From: Liminaster sp017519885
Lineage (GTDB): Bacteria > Bacteroidota > Bacteroidia > Bacteroidales > UBA3663
Reading direction: 5' to 3'
DNA: 64,000 nt
Assembly (NCBI GenBank): GCA_017519885.1
Contig: JAFWRO010000044.1
Span: 1 to 64,000 of the forward strand
How positions within the stretch are numbered: position 1 is the first letter of the stretch; the number at the start of each line of letters is the position of its first letter. The position numbers were made by a program, and so were the translations under genes. The notes beneath the pieces were generated by a model. It was not told the DNA's origin and did not search any database. It saw only the letters and a list, made by a program, of their open reading frames with translations. Below, one piece after another: positions 15,814 to 25,327 of this stretch.

Positions 15814-18210
15814 TTATTCTGCCTCCTGGATGATGATATCCTTGATGGTTACTTCGCTACCAGCGGGGTTGCCTGCAAAGTCGAATACCATCTTGAAGGT
15901 CTCGTTGGTGATGTCACCCTTCGGAAGAGCAAGGTCGGTGAGTTCGACAACAGTCTCCTCGTAAGCCACACAAGCGTGACGGTCGGCAGTGAGGTAGTTT
16001 TCGTCGTTGCCGTTCTCGGTGAACTTGACAGTCACACCGGGCTGATCCTGGTTGGCGAAGAGCGTGAAGCGAATGTTGTACTTCTTGTCGGCGCTGATGT
16101 CAGCCTTGCCGAGTTCGGTGGAGATATGCCACTGAGCCTGCCACTGGTCGGTGGTTGCTTCGGGAAGCACGATGGTGTAGCTGTTACCCTCGACAACAGT
16201 CTCAGGATTGGCTATCTGTGCCCAGCCGGGAGCGTAGTAGAACGAGATGGTCTCGTGAGCACCCTTGAGCCAGAGATTGCGCTCACCGGTGAGGTCCCAG
16301 TCGATGGTCTTGGGTCCCTTGTGCTCCTGCAGGTGCATATCGCTGATGGTGATGACGGTTCCATCGGCATTGCCACCGAAGTCGAGGACAATCTTCATAT
16401 TGGTGATGTCGCGCATATCGGTGCCATTGGCTATCATCGCGAGGTTGGGCAGGGTAACCCAAGTCTCCTCGTAAGCCGTGACGGCATGACGATCGGCGGT
16501 GATGAAGAGGTTGTCGTCGTCCTCCTGGGTGATCTTCACAGTGACACCAGGATGATCGGTGTTGGAGACAATCTTGCAGCGGAAGTCATAAGTAAGATCC
16601 TTGCTGAGGGTGATGCCGGTGTTGTGGAAACCAGCCTGTGCCTGCCACTGGTCAGTGGTTGCTGCGGGCAAGCTCCATGTGTAAGCTGTACCGTTGATTT
16701 CGCACTCAGGATTGTCAATCTGTGCCCAACCAGGAGCATAATAGTACTGCAGTTCGACAGGCATACCTTCGAGGATGTTGGCGCCACTCCAATCAACGTC
16801 CTGACCAGGCTCGGGGCCGGGTTCATCGCTCGGAGGAACGATGGTGTTCTTGCTGTGCTCGATGAAGCAGAAGTTCTTGATGGTCACCTCGGTGCCAGCA
16901 GCGTTGCCGCCGAAGTCGAGGAAGAGGTCGTAGGTGAGACCGCCGAGGTCGATGCCGGGCACGTCGTAGAAGTAGTAGATGTAGTCTTCCATAGCACCTA
17001 CCTTGACACGATCGGCGCAGATGAAGTTGCCATCATTGCCCTCGCCAGTCTGGACGAGCTTGACGGTGATGCCTGGGTGATCCTGGGTAGAGGTGATGAC
17101 GCACGAGAAGTCGTAAGTCTGTCCTGCAGGCACGATGTTGTTGTCGAGCGAGGTATGGAGTGAGAACTGTGCCATCCACTGGTCGGTGGTAGCCTCGGGG
17201 AGGGTTACCTTGACGCTGTTGGCATCGAATTCATATGGGAAGTCGGCAATCTGACTCCAACCTGGAGCATACCAGATGGTATTGAAGACTGGGTTGGCCT
17301 GCTTCCAGAGGTTGTCGGGGCTGGTGTAGTCGAAGCCTTCGAAGACAGTCTCATGCGTGGTGGTGAGAATGTACTGCCAAGCAATGCCGGGGCCTTCGCT
17401 GACGAGAGTCATCGACTTGGTGGTCATGTTGACCACGAGGTAGCGAGGATTCTCCCAGATGGCGTCGTTGGCGATGTAGGGGAAGTAGGTCTTGGCCGGG
17501 AAGGTCAGGAAGAGATCATCGCCATCGACCTCGAATGCATAGGTGGTGGACATTGCCTCGACGGGCATGCTGAAGTCCTCGGTAGCACCAATGGTGTTGA
17601 GCGCGGTGGTGCCGTAGTTGACGTACATCGTGCCGTTCTTGCCAGGGTTGAAGGTGTAGCGATAGTCGTCGGTGAACTCGAGCGAGTTGTCGTAGAGGCC
17701 GGTGCCAGCCTTGTCGTCGGGCTGAGCAGCCCACCAGTTGGTAGGATTGCCTACACTTTCACCACAAGCGAGGTGACCCTGTGTCTTGTTGTCGATGTAC
17801 CAGGGAGCCTTGCTGAGCATAGTGGTGTACTTGGTGAAGTCCATAATGGTGTTGTCGATGTGGAAGGTGCGTGTGACCTTGCCATCGCTGATGCCATCGC
17901 GACTGCCAATCTGGACATTTACGGTGTAGTCGCCCGAAGAGGCGAAGATGCGCTGATAGCCGTTGACTGTGCTGCGTTCAATCTTCTTGCCGGTGTCGAT
18001 GTTCCAAACGGGATAGACACCCTTGGCATTCTTGAGGTTGAAGGTCACCTGGTTGGTGGACTGATCGACGGTGATTTCAACCATGTCCTCGAAGTTGGAT
18101 GCCTGAGGCACCCCGCTCTCGTTGAGGCCCTCGATGTCGTCGGGAGAACATGCAACCAACGAACCTGCTACCAGAAGGGCACTCAATATATATTTATATG
18201 TCGATTTCAT
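15814..18210 (-). CDS. Surface glycan-binding lipoprotein with three CBM-like repeats
   Basis: A 798-residue protein in the SusE/SusF position. Its lipoprotein signal ends LVACSPDD (Cys21). The N-terminal part (about 35-130) looks Ig/PKD-like. A middle domain has NWWAAQPDDKAGTGLYDN. Three homologous modules of about 150-170 residues follow, starting near 300, 480 and 650. Each has an (I/Y)WYAPGW(S/A)QI-type motif, ATTDQWxAQ and a (D/Q)HPGxTVK core, and ends in DFGGNA-type and EVTI segments, consistent with CBM4/9-like jelly rolls. Aromatic residues in the APGW and DQW motifs could bind glucan chains. It lies between SusD and GH16. Confidence 0.8.
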   Translation of the reverse strand: MKSTYKYILSALLVAGSLVACSPDDIEGLNESGVPQASNFEDMVEITVDQSTNQVTFNLKNAKGVYPVWNIDTGKKIERSTVNGYQRIFASSGDYTVNVQIGSRDGISDGKVTRTFHIDNTIMDFTKYTTMLSKAPWYIDNKTQGHLACGESVGNPTNWWAAQPDDKAGTGLYDNSLEFTDDYRYTFNPGKNGTMYVNYGTTALNTIGATEDFSMPVEAMSTTYAFEVDGDDLFLTFPAKTYFPYIANDAIWENPRYLVVNMTTKSMTLVSEGPGIAWQYILTTTHETVFEGFDYTSPDNLWKQANPVFNTIWYAPGWSQIADFPYEFDANSVKVTLPEATTDQWMAQFSLHTSLDNNIVPAGQTYDFSCVITSTQDHPGITVKLVQTGEGNDGNFICADRVKVGAMEDYIYYFYDVPGIDLGGLTYDLFLDFGGNAAGTEVTIKNFCFIEHSKNTIVPPSDEPGPEPGQDVDWSGANILEGMPVELQYYYAPGWAQIDNPECEINGTAYTWSLPAATTDQWQAQAGFHNTGITLSKDLTYDFRCKIVSNTDHPGVTVKITQEDDDNLFITADRHAVTAYEETWVTLPNLAMIANGTDMRDITNMKIVLDFGGNADGTVITISDMHLQEHKGPKTIDWDLTGERNLWLKGAHETISFYYAPGWAQIANPETVVEGNSYTIVLPEATTDQWQAQWHISTELGKADISADKKYNIRFTLFANQDQPGVTVKFTENGNDENYLTADRHACVAYEETVVELTDLALPKGDITNETFKMVFDFAGNPAGSEVTIKDIIIQEAE

Positions 18211-18230
18211 AATGGGTAACTGTTTTGGAA

Positions 18231-19757
18231 TTAATACTCATTCTGCTTGAGAGCAACATCGGAATCCAACTCAGACTGAGCGATGGGGATGTACTTCTTG
18301 CTCGGAGTCCAAGTACCTACGCGGCCCTGATCGTTGGGATTGGTGCCATCGCAAGGAGTGGGAACGAGCACTGAGGCTGCAAGACCTGTACGAACAAGGT
18401 CCCAGTAGCGCTTGCCTTCGCCCACGAACTCGAGCTTGCGCTCGTTGATGATGTTGTCGATGGTGGCATCGACGGCACCCAGACCAGCACGCTGGCGCAC
18501 CTGAGTGAGGAGCGACTTGGCATCGCCCGAACCTGTGCGAACCATCAGCTCGGCAGCGTTGAGCAGCGTCTCAGCAAAGCGGTAGTAGCGGAGGTTGTTG
18601 TTGTAGTTGAGGTTGTTGTCGAAACCGGCATCGGCATTGTTGGCCGTGAATGGGCGATACTTGCGAAGCCAGATGTGGGTATCCTGGAAACGGTTGGTGT
18701 ACTCCACGCCACGCACATCCCAGCAGGTAGCATCGCGGCGAACGTCACCTTCTTCGAACATGTTGTAGGTAGCTGTACGTACAGGGAGGAAGCCCCATCC
18801 GTCGGCACCTGAATTCCAACCGTCGCCACCGGGCCACGAGTTGGGCGAAATGAGGGTGGGAAGCACGGTACCGCCAATGGCGAGAGGGCTACCCCATCCG
18901 CGCTCGTTGTTGCCATCCTCGTAGTTGATCTCCCAGATGGACTCGGAGCACCATTCGCCTGTCTCATCCCAAAGGTTGGCATAGTCGGGGTTGAGTGAAT
19001 ACTTGCCCGACGAGATGATCTCGTTCATAAAGCCGAGGGCCTTGCTGTAACGGCTCTGGTCATTCTGGTACATTACCATCTCGGCATACATCATATAGAT
19101 CATAGCCTGCGAGATGCGTCCGCTGTTGGCATCGTCCCAACGCATGGGGAGAACACCAGAGGCAGCTACCTCTTCGAGCTCGACGATGAGCAGATCGTAC
19201 ACCTCGTCAGCAGTGAGCTGTGGAGCGGTGTAGGGAGCGGTGAGGTTCTCGAGATAGAAGGGGATGTTGCCGAAGTAGTGCCACAGCATATTATAGTAGA
19301 ACACGCGGAGGCCACGGGCCTGCATCTCGTACAGCGACTTGTTGGCAGCCGACATGTCGGGCACTTCGTATTCGATGTACTTGAGCACGTCGTTGCAGCG
19401 CTTTACGCCACTGTAATCGACGGTCCAGAGCGAACTGAGGGTGTTATTCTCATTGGCCTGGTAGTTGGAGAGCATATGCCAGTTCTGCATATCAGCGAGG
19501 TTGGAACCACCTACCCAGAAGAGGTCGCCCATAATCTCGGCGTCGATGTTGAGCGCATTGTACTGGCCGAGTCCCCAGTCGGGCCAATGGATGGGGTCGT
19601 AGGCGGCGATGAGAGCCTCCTGGATATGTGCGTCGGAAGTATAATATTCTTCAAGGGGTTCGCCCGACGGATTCTCGACCTCAAGGAACGAGTCGCTGCA
19701 AGACGACATAGCGAAAGAGGCAGCGGCAATCAGTAAACCTATATATTGAGTTTTCAT
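18231..19757 (-). CDS. susD: SusD/RagB-family nutrient-binding lipoprotein
   Basis: A 508-residue protein with a lipoprotein signal (AASFAMSSCSDSFLE, Cys20) and the SusD pattern of an N-terminal FLEVENPSG followed by TPR helices. It has a RagB-type C-terminus: RYYRFAETLLNAAELMVRTGSGDAKSLLTQVRQRAGL and the late INERKLEFVGEGKRYWDLVRTG motif. SusD proteins cap the SusC channel on the outer face and bind the glycan. Its start lies 48 bp from the SusC stop and its stop is 21 bp from the binding-protein start, so the three genes form one unit. Confidence 0.95.
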   Translation of the reverse strand: MKTQYIGLLIAAASFAMSSCSDSFLEVENPSGEPLEEYYTSDAHIQEALIAAYDPIHWPDWGLGQYNALNIDAEIMGDLFWVGGSNLADMQNWHMLSNYQANENNTLSSLWTVDYSGVKRCNDVLKYIEYEVPDMSAANKSLYEMQARGLRVFYYNMLWHYFGNIPFYLENLTAPYTAPQLTADEVYDLLIVELEEVAASGVLPMRWDDANSGRISQAMIYMMYAEMVMYQNDQSRYSKALGFMNEIISSGKYSLNPDYANLWDETGEWCSESIWEINYEDGNNERGWGSPLAIGGTVLPTLISPNSWPGGDGWNSGADGWGFLPVRTATYNMFEEGDVRRDATCWDVRGVEYTNRFQDTHIWLRKYRPFTANNADAGFDNNLNYNNNLRYYRFAETLLNAAELMVRTGSGDAKSLLTQVRQRAGLGAVDATIDNIINERKLEFVGEGKRYWDLVRTGLAASVLVPTPCDGTNPNDQGRVGTWTPSKKYIPIAQSELDSDVALKQNEY

Positions 19758-19765
19758 ATGTTTTG

Positions 19766-19793
19766 AATTAACAATTAATAATTAACAATTAAT
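19766..19793. repeat. Four 7-bp units AATTAAn
   Basis: AATTAAC, AATTAAT, AATTAAC and AATTAAT fill the SusC-SusD spacer, starting 12 bp after the SusC stop codon on the transcript. The block matches the reverse complement of that at 15652-15686 over about 27 bases. Confidence 0.9.
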
Positions 19794-19804
19794 TGCGGGT
19801 GAAT

Positions 19805-22800
19805 TTAGAATGCAATATTGAATCCGACAGTCCAAGTACGAGCCTGAGGATAGACACCGCGGTCGATGCCGAGGGAAGTGCCACCCGAGGCGATTTCGGG
19901 ATCGAAGCCCCAATACTTGGTCCAAGTGACGAGGTTCTCGACCATGCCGTAGATACGGAAGCGCTCGATGAATGCACGACGCGTGAGCTTGGCGGGCAGG
20001 GTGTAGCCGAGGCTCATGTTCTTGATGCGAAGGTAAGAGCCATCGCAGACATAGAGGTCAGATACCTGCCAGTTGGTCTCGTCCTGGAGAGAGAGACGTG
20101 GATACTTGTCGGACGTGCCTTCGCCTGTCCAGCGGTTGAGCATCCACTTGGGATAGTTGCCCGAGAAAACGTCGCTGCGGTAGGTAGCGTCGAAGACGTC
20201 GGAGCCCTGAACACCCTGAAGGAAGATGTTGAAGTCGAAGCCCTTCCAATCGGCATTGGCATTGAAACCGAAGGTCCAGTCGGGAGTACCGTTACCGATG
20301 TTGGTGCGGTCGTCGGTAGTAATCTGACCATCGCCATTGACATCGACGAAGCGAACGTCACCAGGAACAGCCTTAGGCTGGATGAGCTGGCCGTCAGCAT
20401 TGGTATAGGCACGAACCTCGTCCATATTCTGGAAGACGCCATCGGTCTTGTAGCCATAGAAGAATGGGAAAGGCTGACCGTTCTCGGCACGGGTGCCGCC
20501 ACCGGCGATGCCCTGAATGCCGTCGAAGTTGAGGAAGCCTTCGGTATTACCGAGGTTCTTGAGGGTATTCTTTACGTAAGAGACGTTACCCTTGAGAGAG
20601 TAATGGAAGTCGCTGATGTGACCCTTCCAGCCAAGTTCGATTTCGACACCCTTGTTCTCCATATCACCCACGTTGCCAAGAGGCTTGGTTTCGCCCACAT
20701 AGCTTGGGATAGGCATAGCAAGGATCATGCCGTTGGTCTTCTTGATGAAGTAATCGACACTGAGGGTGAGTGCATCCTTCATGAAGCCGAGGTCGATACC
20801 AAGGTCGTGCTGCTCAGACTCCTCCCACTTGAGGTCGGGGTTGGCGATACGGTTGGCCTTTGAGCCGTTCTGCTTGGTGGCGATGCGACCGAAGAGGACG
20901 TTGTTGCCCATCGAGGTGAGGGTGGTATAGGTGAAGTCACCGATGTTCTCGTAACCATTCTTACCCCAGCTGTAACGCAGCTTGCCGATGGTCACCCATT
21001 CGGGCATGTTGAAGAAAGGTTCGCGTACGAAGTTCCAACCAAGTGAGAATGATGGGAAGACACCGTACTTGTTGTTGGAGCCGAAGCGGCTCGAACCATC
21101 ACGACGCAAGGTGAACTGGAACATATAGCGCTCGTCGTAGTTGTAACTGCCACGTGCGAAGAGAGAAGAAAGGGTATGCTCGGTGTAAGGACCGCCCCAT
21201 ACGCTGTGTTCAACGGTAGCACCGGTGATGTTGCCATCGGCGTCCTTCGAGAATTCGACGTTGCCCGTTGCATAGTTGATTGATGGCTTGTTGATGTTGA
21301 CGAGGTTCCAGCGGCTGCCTCCGATCTCGGCGCCCTTCGACTTGTAGGCCGACTGACCGAGGACGATGTTGAACGAGTGGCGACCAAGTTCCTTGTCGTA
21401 AGAGATGACGTTCTCAATCTGCCAGTGGTCGGACTTGGCTGAGAACTGAGTAGCAGAGGTATGGTCGGTATTGTTGTTACCCGAGAGGTAGTAGAGGCTC
21501 TTGACAGCTCCATCGTAGCCCCAGAACGAGAGGTCGGCGCTGTAGGAGAAGCTATACTTCAGGTTATCCCAAAGGCCGAGGGTGACGTTGAAGTGAGGCA
21601 CAAACTTGTGGCTCCAGTTCTTGGTTGGAGTCTGCGCTACCATCATGGCGAGTGGGTTATTCATCTCCTGATAGGTGCCACCGTAGTTTGGAATGCTGTA
21701 AAGATTACCGTTCTCGTCGGCGGGGAGATCGAATTCGGAGTAGTTGCTCCTCATCTTCTCGGCATATGCACCCGATACGGTTGGGGTCAGGATAGGCGAC
21801 ATATAAAGCGCTGAACCAAGGACTGAACCAAACTCGGAATTGGTGGAGATGCCAGTACTATGGGTACGCAGATACGAGAGGTTGACCGAAAGATCAAGTT
21901 TGTTGAGGAAGTTACGCTCCTTGGTAGCATCGATGAGCGTGTAGTTGCTATTGGAACGGAGGGTCAGACGATCGTAGTTGGACTGACCATAGTTACCGCC
22001 CACGATACCTTCCTGACTGAAGTAGCCGAGGGAGACGTAGTAGTTCATCCTATCATTAGCACCGCTGACCGAAACATCGTGGTTGACGATGGGGGCATTG
22101 TCGTTGAAGACAAGCGACTGCCAATCGGTGCCACCGTTCAACGGGATGGCGTTGCCCATGGCATCGGTGAGGTTATATGGATCGGCGTAAAGAGGATCCA
22201 TACCGGCATTGACGTACTTCTCGTTCTGAAGGACGGCATACTCGGTGGCGTTGGTCACGTCGCGATGCTTCCAGGCTGTCTGCCAGCCCCAAGAAGCGTT
22301 GTAGTTGATCTGAGCCTTGCCCTGCTTGCCCTTCTTGGTGGTGACGATGATAACGCCGTTGGCAGCACGTGCACCATAGATGGCGCCCGAGGCTGCATCC
22401 TTGAGGACTTCGATACTCTCGATATCGTTGGGGTTGACGATGTCAAGACCACCTTCGAGCGGAATACCGTCGACGATGTAGAGAGGGTCGGAAGCGTTGT
22501 AGGAACCGGTACCACGGACACGAACGCGGGACGACTCACCAGGCTGGCCAGAGTTGGCGGTGACGTTAACACCGGCAGCCAGACCCTTCAAGGCATTGTC
22601 GATACGAACAGGAGCCTTGCCCTCAAGGTCTTCACTGCTGACCTTGGCGATGGCTGCAGTAACGACGCTCTTCTTCTGCACACCGTAACCGACAACGACA
22701 ACGTCCTCGAGGAGTTTCTTGTCCTCAACCAGGACGACGTTCATCTTCACACGAGCGGGAAGCTCCTGTGGAATGTAACCCACGAAACTGAATCCGATAG

Positions 22801-23029
22801 TAGCGCCGACGGGGACACCAGTGAGGGAGAAATTACCATCGATATCGGTAATAGCTCCGATAGTTGTACCCTTGACATAGGCATTAGCACCGATGACGGG
22901 CTCGCCCATCTCATCTACAACGACGCCATTCACCACCATAGTCTGGGCAAAGAGCCCCAATGGTGAGAAAAGGAGGATTGCAAGGAGCAATGTAATCCTT
23001 GACATCCATTTGTCTGAAGTTTTTCTCAT
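19805..23029 (-). CDS. susC: SusC/RagA-family TonB-dependent outer-membrane transporter
   Basis: A 1074-residue protein. Signal peptide (ending LGLFAQ, residue 29), then a carboxypeptidase-regulatory-like domain (about 30-110: VVDEMGEPVIGANAYVKGTTIGAITDIDGNFSLTG). Next come the plug (about 120-225: ALKGLAAGVNVTANSGQPGESSRVRVRG and DPLYIVDGIPLEGG) and a 22-strand barrel ending ARTWTVGFNIAF with terminal Phe, as outer-membrane barrels do. With SusD it imports oligosaccharides using TonB energy. It is the first gene of the PUL transcript, with its promoter about 105 bp upstream. Confidence 0.97.
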   Translation of the reverse strand: MRKTSDKWMSRITLLLAILLFSPLGLFAQTMVVNGVVVDEMGEPVIGANAYVKGTTIGAITDIDGNFSLTGVPVGATIGFSFVGYIPQELPARVKMNVVLVEDKKLLEDVVVVGYGVQKKSVVTAAIAKVSSEDLEGKAPVRIDNALKGLAAGVNVTANSGQPGESSRVRVRGTGSYNASDPLYIVDGIPLEGGLDIVNPNDIESIEVLKDAASGAIYGARAANGVIIVTTKKGKQGKAQINYNASWGWQTAWKHRDVTNATEYAVLQNEKYVNAGMDPLYADPYNLTDAMGNAIPLNGGTDWQSLVFNDNAPIVNHDVSVSGANDRMNYYVSLGYFSQEGIVGGNYGQSNYDRLTLRSNSNYTLIDATKERNFLNKLDLSVNLSYLRTHSTGISTNSEFGSVLGSALYMSPILTPTVSGAYAEKMRSNYSEFDLPADENGNLYSIPNYGGTYQEMNNPLAMMVAQTPTKNWSHKFVPHFNVTLGLWDNLKYSFSYSADLSFWGYDGAVKSLYYLSGNNNTDHTSATQFSAKSDHWQIENVISYDKELGRHSFNIVLGQSAYKSKGAEIGGSRWNLVNINKPSINYATGNVEFSKDADGNITGATVEHSVWGGPYTEHTLSSLFARGSYNYDERYMFQFTLRRDGSSRFGSNNKYGVFPSFSLGWNFVREPFFNMPEWVTIGKLRYSWGKNGYENIGDFTYTTLTSMGNNVLFGRIATKQNGSKANRIANPDLKWEESEQHDLGIDLGFMKDALTLSVDYFIKKTNGMILAMPIPSYVGETKPLGNVGDMENKGVEIELGWKGHISDFHYSLKGNVSYVKNTLKNLGNTEGFLNFDGIQGIAGGGTRAENGQPFPFFYGYKTDGVFQNMDEVRAYTNADGQLIQPKAVPGDVRFVDVNGDGQITTDDRTNIGNGTPDWTFGFNANADWKGFDFNIFLQGVQGSDVFDATYRSDVFSGNYPKWMLNRWTGEGTSDKYPRLSLQDETNWQVSDLYVCDGSYLRIKNMSLGYTLPAKLTRRAFIERFRIYGMVENLVTWTKYWGFDPEIASGGTSLGIDRGVYPQARTWTVGFNIAF

Positions 23030-23080
23030 GTTGATGATTGATTTTAGTAAGTAATATATAATATGTGTTGAACAATGTTT

Positions 23081-23247
23081 TCAAGTAATGTAGTGCAAAC
23101 ACAGGTATAGACACTTTGTCACTTTTGACGGTGCAAAGTTAGGACAATTTTCAGTAAGTTGTACAATCAAGTAATGTGCATCGGTAAGTTTCATGATATG
23201 TGATCTCTCTGTTTTTCAGGCACTTCGTGTTTTGCATCGGTAAGTTT
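23081..23247. promoter_or_regulatory. SusC promoter region with paired direct repeats
   Basis: On the minus strand TAACTTTG (complement of 23134-23141) is a good -7 box, with a TTG 22 bp upstream. Two exact direct repeats flank it. TCAAGTAATGT lies at 23081-23091 and 23167-23177; GCATCGGTAAGTTT lies at 23178-23191 and 23234-23247, 56 bp apart. A partial copy, TCAGTAAGTT, is at 23151-23160. The repeats upstream of the -7 box are candidate binding sites for the DUF6377 regulator encoded next door. Confidence 0.55.
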
Positions 23248-23258
23248 TGATTGGGCCG

Positions 23259-25028
23259 TTAGGAATTGCTAAATCGGCCCAATTGGCGTACATATTCGGC
23301 AAAATGCTCTTTTGGGACAATTGCCTTGTTGCGCGTCTTCAGTCGATTGTTGTACACGGTCTGTGGCGAAACGTGCAGGAACTCGGCAATCTTGACACTA
23401 TCGGTGATGCCCAGTCGAACCAGCGCATAGATGCGCAAATCGGTGTTGAGCAACTCACCCTTGCGGGGCTCGATGCGCTCCTCAGGCTGCAAAAGGTTGT
23501 TGAAATCGGTGATAAAATCGGGATAGATGTGGAGGAAGATGGCATCGAAATTCTGATAGAACTCCTTCAACTCATCCTGTACAAGGTTGCTCTTCTCGGT
23601 CATCTGCAAGACCTCATCATAAAGCTTCACCTTGGTCTTTCGGTTGATGTTCTTGCGGTATTCGTCCATCTTGCTGATGTAGTTGGAGCAAAGCGAGAAG
23701 ACATAACCCACATACTCCTCCTTAACGTAGTTGGATTCCTGCAATTCGCGGTTCACCTCGGCCTGCTGCTCCATGGCTGCCTGCAGCTTGCGGTTGGCTT
23801 CGGTGAGTTCGGCATTGGCATGTGTGAGGGCAGCACGGTTTGCGCTCAGTTGCTCGTTGGTCTCCTCAAGCTGGCTACGGCTCTGGGTGAGCTTGCGACG
23901 CTGTAGCCAACCATTGATGACTGCTATCAACAGGACGAAGAACAGAATGGCCAGAATCCAAGTGATGGCCTGCTGGCGCTTCTGCTGCTCGGCGACACGT
24001 TCGCGATAGCTGGCAAGAATGTCGTCCATCACACGAGCGATGCTTACGGTGCGTACAAGGTTATTGTAGATTCGCGAAGTGTCGAGGCACACATTAATAT
24101 ATGTATATGCGCGCGAAAGATCGACGGCACTATGATCCTTCGAACCGAAGAAGCCGTGACCACGACGCGATTCGCTCAGAGAAATGTCATAGAGGACCGA
24201 AGACAATTCCTCGAGAGAGGCAATATCCTGATTAGCTGCACGCAGGTCAGCGATGCCCGAACGCGCCATATATTGCAAATAGAGATCCTCCTCTCCCATC
24301 TCCTGATACATACGAGCCAGGCAATAGGCCAACATTGCATCATGACGACTATCGAACTGCAAGGTATCAACCACAGGGGACAACGCCACGATGGCTTCCT
24401 GTATGTTTCCCACACTATAAGCACGCCAGGACTGCCACCAGAGATAATTATCATCTGTCGGCTCCATGATCTGGTAAATCGAATCGGTATAGGTCCATGC
24501 CTGTTGCTGATACGACTCCTTCATAGGCTCAGACCATGAGTATTGTGCAAGGTGGGAATAAAGATACTCCTGCTGGGCATAGTAATCAAGTTTGAGATTG
24601 CGGTTCAAACTACCCAGCTTCAGTCCTTCCAAGGCATTGGTTGCTTCAAGAAGCTGACCGGTGGAGGCAAGGATGAACGAACGCTGGATCTGCCACTCGG
24701 CCATACCATCACGATCACCGCGTTGCCGTGCAATCTGCAGGTTGGCATCGACCAGACTCATCGCCAGTTCGCTGTCGAACGTGAAGCATTCGTCGTAGAT
24801 ACGACGGTTGAGCTGATAGAGTTCCTCCACATCGCCCAAGCCTCGCTGCATAATCTGCATCTGTTGCAGGCGATGACGTTTCTGCTCGTTGATATGCTGA
24901 CGCTGCTGCACAACCGAGTCCAGACGCTGAAGCCAGCGTTCCGACTCGCTATTATACGCGTAACACTTCCCTCCCAGTAGAGAAGCGATGAGCAACGACA
25001 TGAAAAATACAATCCTCTTGTGCCTCAT
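23259..25028 (-). CDS. DUF6377-type membrane-anchored PUL regulator
   Basis: A 589-residue protein. N-terminal signal/anchor (about 6-23), then a TPR-like helical sensor region (about 30-330) presumably outside the cytoplasm. One membrane segment follows (about 348-366: WILAILFFVLLIAVING), then a coiled coil (about 370-435). The DUF6377 C-terminal part ends in a LuxR-like HTH: RLGITDSVKIAEFLHVSPQTVYNNRLKTRNKA. Proteins of this build act as SusR-type activators next to Prevotella and Bacteroides PULs. It lies upstream of SusC on the same strand and ends 230 bp before the SusC start. Its own -7-like box (TATCTTCG) is at 25058-25065. Confidence 0.85.
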   Translation of the reverse strand: MRHKRIVFFMSLLIASLLGGKCYAYNSESERWLQRLDSVVQQRQHINEQKRHRLQQMQIMQRGLGDVEELYQLNRRIYDECFTFDSELAMSLVDANLQIARQRGDRDGMAEWQIQRSFILASTGQLLEATNALEGLKLGSLNRNLKLDYYAQQEYLYSHLAQYSWSEPMKESYQQQAWTYTDSIYQIMEPTDDNYLWWQSWRAYSVGNIQEAIVALSPVVDTLQFDSRHDAMLAYCLARMYQEMGEEDLYLQYMARSGIADLRAANQDIASLEELSSVLYDISLSESRRGHGFFGSKDHSAVDLSRAYTYINVCLDTSRIYNNLVRTVSIARVMDDILASYRERVAEQQKRQQAITWILAILFFVLLIAVINGWLQRRKLTQSRSQLEETNEQLSANRAALTHANAELTEANRKLQAAMEQQAEVNRELQESNYVKEEYVGYVFSLCSNYISKMDEYRKNINRKTKVKLYDEVLQMTEKSNLVQDELKEFYQNFDAIFLHIYPDFITDFNNLLQPEERIEPRKGELLNTDLRIYALVRLGITDSVKIAEFLHVSPQTVYNNRLKTRNKAIVPKEHFAEYVRQLGRFSNS

Positions 25029-25057
25029 TGGTGTGCGTTAGTATTCATTCGACGCTG

Positions 25058-25065
25058 CGAAGATA
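25058..25065 (-). promoter_or_regulatory. -7 box TATCTTCG for the DUF6377 regulator
   Basis: Complement of CGAAGATA, one mismatch to TAnnTTTG, 30 nt upstream of the ATG. The rest of the gap 25029-25327 is AT-rich, with no gene; a CATATTTG box (25288-25295) probably serves the next gene on the plus strand. Confidence 0.4.
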
Positions 25066-25327
25066 CAAACATTTTTCGAGTCGTCCAAATTTTTTGGTTC
25101 ATTTTTTGCAAAATTTGAAAAACACGAACGTCAAAAAATGTTTTATGCACATCAAATGATGAATTCGAATTCTAATTTTTTGTTAAATTTAGCACTTTTC
25201 GGCCTTAAAACCGTTCCTAAAGGGAAAAAAATAATAAATTATTGACTTTTTTTCGACAATGAATTGCAAAAATCATTAAAAATCATCATATTTGCAGCGT
25301 GGAAACAAATTATCCATCGAACAAAAA

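Noticed and set aside
23259..25028. Classical hybrid two-component system as the PUL regulator
   Set aside because: No Reg_prop propeller, histidine kinase or receiver motifs; the TPR-membrane-coiled coil-HTH layout fits DUF6377 instead.
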